From assembly GCA_031082125.1 (NCBI GenBank), contig JAVHLM010000001.1:319831-383830 (forward strand): a stretch of DNA of 64,000 nucleotides, read 5' to 3'. How positions within the stretch are numbered: position 1 is the stretch's first letter; the number at the start of each line of letters is the position of its first letter. This document shows positions 25,268-33,779 of the stretch, one piece after another. The stretch comes from Candidatus Eremiobacterota bacterium (GTDB lineage Bacteria > Vulcanimicrobiota > CADAWZ01 > Ess09-12). The notes under the pieces are model-generated. The model was not told where the DNA came from. It did no database searches and saw nothing but the letters and a program-made list of their open reading frames with translations. The translations under genes and the position numbers were made by a program.

Positions 25268-26353
25268 TCAGGCCTTCTCACTGTTCCCTGCGCCCTTTTT
25301 CACGGCCTCAAGGCGCTCGGCCACTGCGGGATGGTTGTCGAATTTCCGGCTTTCCACGAGACGCCGGGCTACTTCCGCCTCATCGACATAACCAAGGGCC
25401 TGCTGCACCTGGTTGCGGATCACCTTGAGCTTCCCCTCTTCCTCTATCCTGCAGATGGCGGAAATAGCGGCACAGGCGTCTGCAGGGGAGAAGCCTCCCG
25501 CCACAAGGAGCTGGGCACCCCTCCTGTCGGCATTGAGCTCGTTCTCTCTCTCATGGGCTGTCGTGGCGTCATAATAGCCTTCCTTCAGGGCTTTCCTGAT
25601 ATCACCGACAGTCTTTTCGCTCCCCTCCACCTTGACCTTGCTCTTGAGCAGGGTGCTCGAGATGGCAAGATGCTCGAACATGTCCTGCCCGATGCCCTCG
25701 AGGGAGTCGCGGTCTTCGGCGTGGGCTATTTCATGGCCCATGAAAAGGGCGACCTGCCCGTCTTCAGGAAAGCTCCTGAGCATCCCCTCGGTGACAAAAA
25801 GATATCCTGGCAGTGAGTGGGCGTTTATCTCCTCCGTGGCAAGCACGAGGACCTTGTATGAGCTTCCGTCAAGCTTTGAATGGGTGAGCAGCTTTCCTGC
25901 AATGTCTGCAGCCCGGCCGTTCATTGCGGGATCCTTGGAAATGCCTGATTTCCCCACGATCTCGGCATAAGCCTTTCTCCCGCACTCCTTTTCCGTGTCG
26001 GGCCCTGCGAGCTCTCTGCCCAGTGCGCTTGCGATCCCCACGTAAAGTGGGCCCGCCAGGGGGCCCACTCCCGCCTGCACAGCGGCAGCCACGGCAGCAA
26101 GCAGCGAGAGCCCGAGGTACGAATTGATGACTCGCTCCGAAGCCCCTGCCTCCCTCAGCTTCCTGATATCCCTGTCAAAAGAGGTAAGTGACGGGGGCCT
26201 GCCCGGCACCGTCTTGCTCTCGCTGCCGTACCACATCATCTCATCGTGGGGAGGCGGGGTGTCAGGAGCCGCTTCGGGAGCCTGGAAGCTGCCGGGGCCG
26301 ATAAGCTTTTCTATATAGCTTCTCGCGAACTGGACGGGGTCAATTGAATCCAT
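25268..26353 (-). CDS. M48-family zinc metallopeptidase
   Basis: About 361 aa from ATG 26353 (AGGAAAGAAG upstream; an ATG at 26392 lacks an SD). The zinc site is HEIAH in ALFMGHEIAHAEDRDS, with a downstream Glu in HERENELNADRRGAQLLVAGG, the usual third ligand. One hydrophobic stretch (SLLAAVAAAVQAGVGPLAG) may insert in the membrane. M48 proteins include Ste24/HtpX and periplasmic quality-control proteases. First gene of a three-gene operon, 23 bp before the phytase-like gene. Confidence 0.87.
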   Translation of the reverse strand: MDSIDPVQFARSYIEKLIGPGSFQAPEAAPDTPPPHDEMMWYGSESKTVPGRPPSLTSFDRDIRKLREAGASERVINSYLGLSLLAAVAAAVQAGVGPLAGPLYVGIASALGRELAGPDTEKECGRKAYAEIVGKSGISKDPAMNGRAADIAGKLLTHSKLDGSSYKVLVLATEEINAHSLPGYLFVTEGMLRSFPEDGQVALFMGHEIAHAEDRDSLEGIGQDMFEHLAISSTLLKSKVKVEGSEKTVGDIRKALKEGYYDATTAHERENELNADRRGAQLLVAGGFSPADACAAISAICRIEEEGKLKVIRNQVQQALGYVDEAEVARRLVESRKFDNHPAVAERLEAVKKGAGNSEKA

Positions 26354-26389
26354 GGCGCATCTTCTTTCCTGGTATATACTGAAGCGCTT

Positions 26390-26404
26390 CATACTTCGAG
26401 TATG
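26390..26404. promoter_or_regulatory. Short palindrome upstream of the M48 operon
   Basis: CATACT-TCG-AGTATG is a 6-3-6 perfect dyad, directly next to a second palindrome, GAAGCGCTTC (26381-26390). It lies 37-51 bp upstream of the M48 ATG, a plausible operator position. No clear -35/-10 pair could be fixed there. Confidence 0.3.
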
Positions 26405-26590
26405 ATGATGCCGTCAGTTATGCTCTGTGAGCATACTTTTCCGTACTTATTATACCTTGATAACGGGGCCCTTTCAATGGGTCGGGTGTTAACTCTTTGT
26501 TACTTTCACGGGAGAAAGGCCCCCCATTCCAGAATTTCCCTTGCCATAGCCGCAGGTCCCTCGAGGCAGAATTGCCGAGAGCACAGACAA

Positions 26591-26614
26591 AAAAGGCGCC
26601 ATCAGGCGCCTTTT
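26591..26614 (-). terminator. Rho-independent terminator of the M15 peptidase gene
   Basis: GGCGCC-tgat-GGCGCC flanked by A-run and followed on the minus strand by TTTTTT. It begins about 20 nt after the stop codon at 26636. Confidence 0.85.
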
Positions 26615-26635
26615 GATCACTGGAGGTGATGGCGG

Positions 26636-27367
26636 TCAGTACCCGCGGCAGAACTGGAAATGCATGGGATCGTTGGGGAGCTGGTAGAAGCCGTGTTTCT
26701 TGAAAATGGCCGCGATCTTCTGCTGGTCTGCGGTCTGCCTGCTGCTCCCCATGGGGTTGGAGGAGGCATTCACGTCAAAGGCAATGCCCCAGGCATGGGT
26801 GCTTTTCGAGGAGCCTCCCCTCTTGTTGCGGTTGTTAAAGCAGCCGTCAAAGGAATTGATGCAGCCGGAGAGGCCCTGGGCCTTTATCTCCTCGAAGGCG
26901 GACTTCATCTTGTCGGCAATCTTGGCATTGCAGGTCACATTAATCATTTTTCCTCCGGGCCCCGCCGGCATTTTCACCGTAGTCTGGTTGGCGCCGGGGG
27001 CGCCGAAAGTCTTCTGGATCTCCGCGAGGCCGTTGGGGAGTCCGCCGGGAGGATTGTTGTCCACCTTGCCGCCGTTGTTGTTGGGCGTATTGTTGGGAGT
27101 GTTATTGGGAGTATTGTTGGCATTGTTGTTGTTCTGGTTGTTCCCCCCGTTCTGCCCCATCTGAGACATCATGACCTGCATCATCTGGGTCATCATCTGC
27201 ATCATCTGGGTCATCATCTGCGTCATCATCTGCATCATGGCCTGCGGGCCCTGATTGATATTCGGCATGGTATTGGGCGTCATGTTCGGCATGGCGTTGG
27301 CCATCGCGTTCGGCATGCCTGCGGCGAGGCCCTGGGGAAAAGCTCCGTTCATTGACTCCCGACTCAC
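26636..27367 (-). CDS. M15-type peptidoglycan peptidase with Met-rich and Asn/Pro-rich N-terminus
   Basis: 243 aa. The C-terminal domain (about 125-243) has the M15/VanY-like zinc motif HAWGIAFD (His191, Asp198) and a distal HFQF (His236), so it likely cleaves D-Ala-containing peptides of peptidoglycan, like phage endolysin-type L-Ala-D-Glu or D-Ala-D-Ala peptidases. Residues 43-70 consist largely of Met and Gln (MMQMMTQ repeats), and residues 73-99 are Asn-rich with four NNTP-type repeats. No conventional signal peptide is visible; the Met-rich stretch may be hydrophobic enough to act as one, or bind metal. Four Cys in the catalytic domain could form disulfides, which suggests export. Confidence 0.75.
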   Translation of the reverse strand: MSRESMNGAFPQGLAAGMPNAMANAMPNMTPNTMPNINQGPQAMMQMMTQMMTQMMQMMTQMMQVMMSQMGQNGGNNQNNNNANNTPNNTPNNTPNNNGGKVDNNPPGGLPNGLAEIQKTFGAPGANQTTVKMPAGPGGKMINVTCNAKIADKMKSAFEEIKAQGLSGCINSFDGCFNNRNKRGGSSKSTHAWGIAFDVNASSNPMGSSRQTADQQKIAAIFKKHGFYQLPNDPMHFQFCRGY

Positions 27368-27643
27368 GGTCAGGCCGTCCTGCGGCGCCCTTCAGCCGCC
27401 TGGAGCGCACCCCGATGATCGCACCGGGGTGAATTGCGGTGCCGTTGCCTGAGGGGTATATCCTGTGCTTGAATTTCCTTCGCCTACGGGTTGTATCACG
27501 ATGTTCCGCCTCTCTCTCTCAGCTTTGCTCACCTTGATTATAGCATGCCGCAGGAGCCTTTATCAGAGAGGGGCTGTTGCAATTATGAACAATATGTAAA
27601 CAATTGTGTCCGGGAGTTTACAACTCAGGAGGCCTCTTGGCTC

Positions 27644-29539
27644 TCACTTCTTTTCCGCGGTGAGGATCCTTCCCCATTGGGGCGGCACTTCCACGGTGAT
27701 CTCATGCTTTTTCCCCGTGGAGAAAGCTTTTCCCCCGTTGAGGAGGTCCACAAACCTGCCGTCAATTCCGGGCTTAATAGTGACCTTCTGCGCCTTCCCG
27801 CTGTTGTTGAGAACCACGACGAGGCTCTGGCCCTTGAGGCTTCTCCTGAAGGCATAGACCTCCTTCGCGTCGTCGGACAGAAGCGTGGTGAAATCTCCGT
27901 TCTGGAGCGCCTCGTGGCGGTTCCTTATCTTTATGAGCTTCTTGTAGTGATCGTGGAGGTCCTTGTTGAAAGACACCTTGTCGGGCACCTTCCTCTTCTT
28001 GCCGTCGGGAAGATAGACCTCGTCACAGTATGACATATCGTCCCACACCATGGGTTTTCTGCAGCATGGATCATTGGCTCCCCACATCCCCGCCTCATCG
28101 CCGTAATAGACCATCGGGGCTCCCACGTAGGTCATCTGGAAAATAGCGATGAGCATCTGGCTTTTCAGCTCCTGGGGCGTGGGCTTTCTTGTGTCATAAG
28201 TGAAATTCCGGGCCTGGGAATGCTCATAATATTTCTTCCACTGCCTGATATCGTTCCTGTCCCTGTTCACAATTCTTGTCGCGATGCGATCGGTATCATG
28301 GCTGTCCACGAGGTTCTGCATCACGTAAGAGACAGCGGGATAGTAGGCCTCTCTCAGCTCCCTGAGGCGCCTGTCAAACTCGGAGGTCCTGATGCGGATC
28401 TTCCTGTCAGCAAAATACTCTGAGCAGGCAAAGGCAAAATTGTAGTTCATGACGGCCGTGAACTCGTCACCTTGAAGATAAGGCTTGTTGGCCTCCACGT
28501 CCTCAATGATCTCAGCCGTCATGTAGGCCTGGGGATTAAGCCCGCGGACAAAGGTGCACCAGTCTTTCCAGAAGGCATGCTTCACGCAGAACGCCACGTC
28601 AAGCCTCCAGCCGTCTATGCCGTCCTCTGTGTTTCCGTCGCCGTTGGGATCCATCCAGCGCCTTGTAATGTCAAAGATATATTTCTTGGGCCCCGCCACA
28701 ATGCCTTTTTCGTCTTCCCTCCACTCGGGCAGCTCTTTTACACCGTACCATCCCTCATAATCAAATTTCGTGCCCTTCCCGGGATCATCCCAGCTCTTGA
28801 CAATGAACCAGTCCTTGTAGGGCGACTTCTGCTGGTTCTTTACCACGTCCTGGAAAAAGGGATTGGCAAGGCCTATGTGGTTGAAGACACCGTCAAAGAT
28901 AATGCGCATCTTGCGGCGGTGCACTTCCCTGATAAGCTCGAGCATGTACTTGTCAGCAGCGGTCCAGACCCATGTTGAGGGTTCTTCTATCTTTTCTGCG
29001 GCCATGAGCTTCCTGTCTCCTTCGGGATCGGGGCCGAAGTTCGGGTCGATGTGCTGATAGCGGATGGTGTCGTATTTATGGAGCGATGGGGCCTCGAAGA
29101 CGGGATTCAGATAGATGGCCGTGATGCCCAGGTCCTGGAGGTAGTCAAGCTTGTCGCGGATACCCTTGAGATCGCCGCCGTACCGGCGCCGCTGGATGTT
29201 GAAAAATATGTCCTTGCCGTTTTTCTTCTCGTAGGGCTGCAGCTCATACCAGTCCGACGTCCAGGGATGGACCTCCCAGGGCGACGTATGGTCATGGGGC
29301 CAGGAGCCCTTGAGGCTCTCCACCTTCGGGTCATTGGAGGGATCGCCGTTTCTGAACCTGTCGGGGAAGACCTGGTACCAGACGACGTGCTTTGCCCACT
29401 CGGGGATCCAGCCCCTGGCAGTCTTTTTTGCACTTTTCATTGGCGACCCCCCCAGCTTCCCTTCCGTGGATGCTGCCGCGGCAAGCGCGCCAGCGACAAG
29501 ACCGGCGCAGAGCATCAGAACAAGAATCCACCGTGCCAT
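27644..29539 (-). CDS. Secreted GH13 alpha-amylase/neopullulanase-type enzyme
   Basis: 631 aa with a signal peptide (about 1-24). GH13 barrel motifs: FDGVFNHIG (region I), GWRLDVAF with nucleophile Asp314 (II), TAEIIED with acid/base Glu343 (III), and LVDSHDTDR with Asp415 (IV). WYQVFPDRFRNGD near the start and the GDLKGI loop are typical of cyclomaltodextrinase/neopullulanase relatives. It would hydrolyse alpha-glucans outside the cytoplasm. The gene is 90 bp downstream of a second GH13 gene. The roughly 275-bp gap on its 3' side (27368-27643) shows no gene. Confidence 0.92.
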   Translation of the reverse strand: MARWILVLMLCAGLVAGALAAAASTEGKLGGSPMKSAKKTARGWIPEWAKHVVWYQVFPDRFRNGDPSNDPKVESLKGSWPHDHTSPWEVHPWTSDWYELQPYEKKNGKDIFFNIQRRRYGGDLKGIRDKLDYLQDLGITAIYLNPVFEAPSLHKYDTIRYQHIDPNFGPDPEGDRKLMAAEKIEEPSTWVWTAADKYMLELIREVHRRKMRIIFDGVFNHIGLANPFFQDVVKNQQKSPYKDWFIVKSWDDPGKGTKFDYEGWYGVKELPEWREDEKGIVAGPKKYIFDITRRWMDPNGDGNTEDGIDGWRLDVAFCVKHAFWKDWCTFVRGLNPQAYMTAEIIEDVEANKPYLQGDEFTAVMNYNFAFACSEYFADRKIRIRTSEFDRRLRELREAYYPAVSYVMQNLVDSHDTDRIATRIVNRDRNDIRQWKKYYEHSQARNFTYDTRKPTPQELKSQMLIAIFQMTYVGAPMVYYGDEAGMWGANDPCCRKPMVWDDMSYCDEVYLPDGKKRKVPDKVSFNKDLHDHYKKLIKIRNRHEALQNGDFTTLLSDDAKEVYAFRRSLKGQSLVVVLNNSGKAQKVTIKPGIDGRFVDLLNGGKAFSTGKKHEITVEVPPQWGRILTAEKK

Positions 29540-29578
29540 ACTGCTCCCTCCATCTTTCCTTTATCACACCCAATAGAG

Positions 29579-29599
29579 AAGGGCGATATACTCGCCCTT
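29579..29599 (-). terminator. Hairpin between the two amylase genes
   Basis: AAGGGCGA (29579-29586) pairs with TCGCCCTT (29592-29599) around a 5-nt loop. It lies 30 nt after the stop at 29629 on the minus strand. The following U-run is weak (CUCUAUU), so it may only attenuate expression of the downstream amylase. Confidence 0.5.
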
Positions 29600-29628
29600 G
29601 ATTCGACATTTTCCCATGAAAAGCCTGT

Positions 29629-31944
29629 CTATTTTACCGGCACAAAAACCCTGGCGTGCTTGCCTGCCACCTCTGTCCTGATCTTCCCGCCCTGAATGGT
29701 CACTTTCTCGCCGGTGAGCAGGTCCTGCATCACTGTGCCGTTCTTGAGGGCGCTCTCTCCCCTCAGGGGTATCTCCCTCTGCTGCGTGCCATAGTCGTTA
29801 TTGAGGATCACCACTGCTTCCTGGTCGGGGTGGAGGCGGGAATAGGCATATACCTTGTCATCCTGCCACATTTCCAGCAATTTGCCTTCCCTGAGGGCCA
29901 CGTTGTTCTTGCGAGACACAGCCAGAGTCCTGAAGTACTCGCGCATAGCGGGATCATTGTCCCACTGCATATCCTTGCGGTTATCGACGGCGCCCATGAT
30001 ATCACAGTTGCCTTCCATGGCCGTTTCCGTGCCGTAATATATCGTGGGGATTCGGTTGACAGTCATCGCAAAGGCAAGAGCCAGCTTGAGCTTGTTCTTG
30101 TCGCCTCCGGCCTCGGTGAGGAACCGCGGCGTATCATGGTTGTCAAGAAAGACTGACATCACGCCGGGGTTGGGATACTCTCTTTCACAGGCGGCCATCT
30201 TGTCGGCCAGGCCCCTCATGCTCCCGTCCTTGGCAAAGGTGTCCTTGAGAGTCCAGTAGAGGGGATAATCGAAGAGGGAATCCATGTCCTCGCGCTGGTA
30301 CTTGGCCACCTTGGCGGGGTTTCCGTCGAAGTATTCGCCTACAAGGAGAAAATCCTTGCCGGCATAGTCATGGATGGCCCTGTCAAACTTCGCCCAGAAG
30401 GAGAGGGGCACGTTTTTCACCGCGTCAAGGCGGAATCCGTCGATGCCCTTGTCTATCCAGAACTTGGCGATATCAGTGAGGTACTTCTCGACAGCGGGGT
30501 TTTCCTGGGCAAGGTCAGGAAGACCGAAAATGGAGCCGTTCTCCGCCCAGTAAGGGTCTTCCCAGTCCTTCACGTCGCCTATATGATGGAACCAGTCATG
30601 GGTTTTTGGATCCTTGTAGAGGGGATGCTCCCAGGCCGTGTGGTTCAGAGGGATGTCCAGGATGATCTTCATTCCCTTCTCATGGGCCTTGTCAATGAGC
30701 TCCTGGAACTTGGCCATGTCGCCCACGTGCTTGTCGGTATTGTAAAAATCTATGGGCCAGTATCCATGGTAGCTGTCAGTGTCGAAGAAGTGGGTCTGGT
30801 TGGTCATCACGGGAGTGAGCCATATGCTCGTGGCGCCTATGTCCTTGATGTAGTCCAGCTTGTCTATGATGCCCTGGATATCGCCGCCGTGATATTTTTT
30901 CATGTCGGTAGGGACCACGTCCTGGTTGTTGGTCGTGTCGCCGTCACGGAAGCGGTCGGTAAGCAAAAAGTAAATGAGATCGTTCTTCCACGTGTCGATG
31001 GGCTTGCGCTCGGCAGAGGGCTCGGCAGCAGGGCCTGCCGCCGGGGGAGGTGCGCTCTCCGCGCCGCCTGCGGTATCCAGGAATGCCTGGAGCTTCCCCG
31101 TGTCCCAGGGCTTCTGTCCCGCCTCATCGAGTGAATCGATGATTTTCTTGACAAAGTCCCTGGCGGTGAAAGGCTGGAGCTGCACGGGATCGCCGTCCTT
31201 CCAGCCATGGGAGCGCAGGGCCTCCTTGTCCAGGGAAAATTCCACGGCGCTCTTTTCCTTGTTGAATTTCATCTCCTTCAGGTATTTCCCGTCCACCTGG
31301 CCCTTTTCATCGTAGATGGAAAAATGGTCGGCATCATAGCCTCCCACGGCAAGGGTCCATGGCTTCGAGGTGATGCCGGGAATTCCATCGGGAAGCTCAA
31401 CCTTGCCCTTGTTCCCCAGGCTGATAAGGAGATACATGTCCAGATTGCCCTGCTCGGCGTTATCTCTGAGCTTTGCGAGATCTATGGTGAAGCGGAAAGG
31501 CTCGCCGGGCTTCCCTTCCTCGGCTTTCACGCCCGTGATGTCACGACTCTCGTCAAAGCCGTCCCTGAGGAGGTACTGATCACTGGTCCGGCCCTGCTTG
31601 TAAGCGCTGCTGGCCACCATCCCCTCACCCTCGATGACGGAGAGAGTGGCAATATTGCCGCCTGAAGGGGGGGCCTTCTTTTCCCTGGGCAACTCTGCCT
31701 GAGCCTTTGCTTCTGTTGAAGACCCTTCAGCCGTTTTCTCGGGCGCTTTCTTCCCGGTCGCCGTCTTCTCGGCACCTGCGGCTTCCGCCTTTTTCTTCCC
31801 CCTGGACTTGCTCAGCTCGACGCTCTCCGTGGGGGCCTCTGCCATGAAGTCATTGCCGAAAATCTCCTTCATGAGGCCGTAATTGGTCGGCGACGCTATC
31901 TTCCGGTATATGTTTGACGGGTCGCTTGAGGGATCAATATACAT
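29629..31944 (-). CDS. GH13 alpha-amylase with N-terminal carbohydrate-binding-type domain, no signal peptide
   Basis: 771 aa. Residues 1-95 are polar with an Ala/Lys/Glu-rich linker and the motif ESVELS (40-45). Residues about 98-260 resemble the C-terminal domain of glucodextranase/amylopullulanase (DITGVK, FRFTIDLAKLRD, WTLAVGGYDADHF). The GH13 barrel begins at about 318: ILDIPLNHT, GFRLDAVKN with Asp507, LVGEYFDG with Glu537, FLDNHDTPR with Asp604. It should attack alpha-1,4-glucans. Unlike its neighbour it has no Sec signal, so it is cytoplasmic or exported by another route. Confidence 0.9.
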   Translation of the reverse strand: MYIDPSSDPSNIYRKIASPTNYGLMKEIFGNDFMAEAPTESVELSKSRGKKKAEAAGAEKTATGKKAPEKTAEGSSTEAKAQAELPREKKAPPSGGNIATLSVIEGEGMVASSAYKQGRTSDQYLLRDGFDESRDITGVKAEEGKPGEPFRFTIDLAKLRDNAEQGNLDMYLLISLGNKGKVELPDGIPGITSKPWTLAVGGYDADHFSIYDEKGQVDGKYLKEMKFNKEKSAVEFSLDKEALRSHGWKDGDPVQLQPFTARDFVKKIIDSLDEAGQKPWDTGKLQAFLDTAGGAESAPPPAAGPAAEPSAERKPIDTWKNDLIYFLLTDRFRDGDTTNNQDVVPTDMKKYHGGDIQGIIDKLDYIKDIGATSIWLTPVMTNQTHFFDTDSYHGYWPIDFYNTDKHVGDMAKFQELIDKAHEKGMKIILDIPLNHTAWEHPLYKDPKTHDWFHHIGDVKDWEDPYWAENGSIFGLPDLAQENPAVEKYLTDIAKFWIDKGIDGFRLDAVKNVPLSFWAKFDRAIHDYAGKDFLLVGEYFDGNPAKVAKYQREDMDSLFDYPLYWTLKDTFAKDGSMRGLADKMAACEREYPNPGVMSVFLDNHDTPRFLTEAGGDKNKLKLALAFAMTVNRIPTIYYGTETAMEGNCDIMGAVDNRKDMQWDNDPAMREYFRTLAVSRKNNVALREGKLLEMWQDDKVYAYSRLHPDQEAVVILNNDYGTQQREIPLRGESALKNGTVMQDLLTGEKVTIQGGKIRTEVAGKHARVFVPVK

Positions 31945-32082
31945 GGCTCCACCTTCACTTCATAGAAATAATAGGACTATTCCGCACTTATTATAGCACA
32001 TGCAATGGGGCAGAAAAAATAAATAATTTGTTAAAATCTTACCAGATATTTCCACATTTCCACAAAATGGTCCCCCCGGCGA

Positions 32083-32111
32083 TTGACTTTTTCCCTCTTC
32101 AGGCCTATAGT
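32083..32111 (+). promoter_or_regulatory. Sigma70 promoter
   Basis: TTGACT (32083-32088), 17-bp spacer, TATAGT (32106-32111). Predicted start about 32118, some 109 nt before ATG 32227. Confidence 0.7.
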
Positions 32112-32226
32112 TAAAGTGAAAGGGGAACTTCTGACCGGGAGAGAATATAAGGAGAGTAAGCTTCGTTCACTCTCAGAAGACCGGTTTCAAGAAAAGAGAG
32201 ATGAAAAGAATCAAGGAGACAAGGTC

Positions 32227-32703
32227 ATGGATGAAGTACTGAGCCGCGGCACCCTCTATCCCCAGCGTCACTTTTCCCCTTCCTCGCGGGAATCGGCGGG
32301 CACCACCCTCAAGGCTCCTCAGGAGCCTTACGCCGGCGATGATCAGCTCCTCAATCAGAAAAACTCCGCCAATCTGAAGCTCAAAACAGCGTGGTACGTC
32401 ATCAATATTGATGACGAGACCCCTGCCCCCGAAGAAATGTCGGAGCGGCGGGATGCGCGGGAAAGCTCGTCACTATTCTCATATTCTCAGGGGACTCAGG
32501 GGATTTCATTCTCTTCTTATGAGACCATGGCACCATGCGGGGGCACCGATAACGCCCTCGCCTCGATAGCGCTCCAGAACTTCTCGCGCTCCCAGGTGCC
32601 GCCGGGAGACTCCGGCCCCGGGAATGCATCACCCGATCAGCAGCACCAGCCTTTCAACAGATTCATTGATTACGGCGATGAAGCCTCGGTGGACTGGGAC
32701 TGA
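32227..32703 (+). CDS. Hypothetical polar protein, 158 aa
   Basis: Not recognised. ATG 32227 has AAGGAG about 10 nt upstream and a good promoter 115 bp further up; a longer reading to 32083 would start at the promoter itself and is rejected. The protein is Ser/Gln/Asp-rich, mostly disordered in appearance, with one structured-looking stretch (NLKLKTAWYVINIDDE) and an acidic end (GDEASVDWD). Its 3' end overlaps the convergent PfkB kinase gene by 41 bp. Confidence 0.6.
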   Translation: MDEVLSRGTLYPQRHFSPSSRESAGTTLKAPQEPYAGDDQLLNQKNSANLKLKTAWYVINIDDETPAPEEMSERRDARESSSLFSYSQGTQGISFSSYETMAPCGGTDNALASIALQNFSRSQVPPGDSGPGNASPDQQHQPFNRFIDYGDEASVDWD

Positions 32704-33589
32704 GCCTCTCGAGTGATTTTTCATCAAGAAAGCCTTCTGCAGCCCCGCTTTCCCCTATCTTGTAAGAGGCAAAGACCATCGCTTTGTCAAGTGCTGCATA
32801 AGGATCGCCATGCCTGCCGTAGAAGTGGATAAATGAAGAAAAAAGGGCGTCGCCTGCACCGATGGTGTTCACAATATCCCTCGTCTTCACCGCGGGGATG
32901 CGCTCCATAAAGTGGTCGTCTCTTACCGCCATGAGAGCCCCTTCAGCACCAAGCCCCACAACGACGATGGCCGGACCGAACCTTGAGAGGAGCCTCCGCA
33001 CCCAGCTTTCCGGCCTTTCAGGGAGGGACTCGTCGCTCATGAAAAGGATATGAGCGCATGCCATGAACTCGCCGTTATAGTCGTCATCAACACTTGAGAT
33101 GGCATGGACATCGGTGGCCACTGTCATCCCTCTTTCAATGGCTTTCCGGAGAAAAGGGCGGGAGAAATTGATATTGCAGAGCGCCGCCATTGAGCACCGT
33201 GACGCCGCCTCTTCGAAATGCTCCCCGGGGTAGGATGTCTCCTGGATATTCTTGAGATCGACATTGATCTGGCGCCTCCCATCGCGGTCAAAGAGGATCA
33301 CCGAGTGGGGAGTCTTCTCAATGAGCGGCATTACGTGCCCTGTGCCGATCCCCTGGGTCTCAAGGGTTTCCATGGCGATTTTTCCCGAAAGATCCCTGCC
33401 GGTCATGGAAAGAAATTCCACATGATCGCCCAGCACGGTGAGAGCTTTCGCCACGTTGTACCCCACGCCCGAAACGGTGCTGTTCACGCCATGGAAGGGG
33501 TATCGCACGGGGAAGTAGGGGATGGGAAAGCCCTCGACCTGGAGCGTCACTTCAATGTTGATGAGTCCTGATACAAGTATGGATTTCAT
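32663..33589 (-). CDS. PfkB-family carbohydrate/nucleoside kinase
   Basis: 308 aa. The N-terminal signature appears as GVGYNVAKALTVLGDHVEFLS and the C-terminal ATP/anion-hole motif as DIVNTIGAGDALFSSF, whose GAGD Asp is the catalytic base. The VSGLINIEVTLQVEGFP opening is typical of ribokinase-like sugar kinases. Substrate not identifiable; it has no pathway neighbours. Distinct from the psuK-type kinase at 51.2 kb. Confidence 0.88.
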   Translation of the reverse strand: MKSILVSGLINIEVTLQVEGFPIPYFPVRYPFHGVNSTVSGVGYNVAKALTVLGDHVEFLSMTGRDLSGKIAMETLETQGIGTGHVMPLIEKTPHSVILFDRDGRRQINVDLKNIQETSYPGEHFEEAASRCSMAALCNINFSRPFLRKAIERGMTVATDVHAISSVDDDYNGEFMACAHILFMSDESLPERPESWVRRLLSRFGPAIVVVGLGAEGALMAVRDDHFMERIPAVKTRDIVNTIGAGDALFSSFIHFYGRHGDPYAALDKAMVFASYKIGESGAAEGFLDEKSLERLSPSPPRLHRRNQ

Positions 33590-33779
33590 GGCACTGAAGA
33601 GTATTATCCCCCCGCCTGTCTTTTTCCTACAGCGGAAGAATTACGCCTCCTGCAGCAGGCCCCTCGCTATTCCCGTATTGCAGTCAATTCTGAAGGGAAA
33701 GCTTTCTTTGACAGGGAAGAGAATAAACGGGGAAGTATCGCCGTAACGTCTCCGGAGCCAAGGAAAAGAGGTGTTTCCC

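Noticed and set aside
26660..27355. Plus-strand frame with Gly/Val and His/Gly repeats
   Set aside because: It is the complement of the Met/Asn-rich stretch of the M15 peptidase, which has the real catalytic motifs and a terminator.
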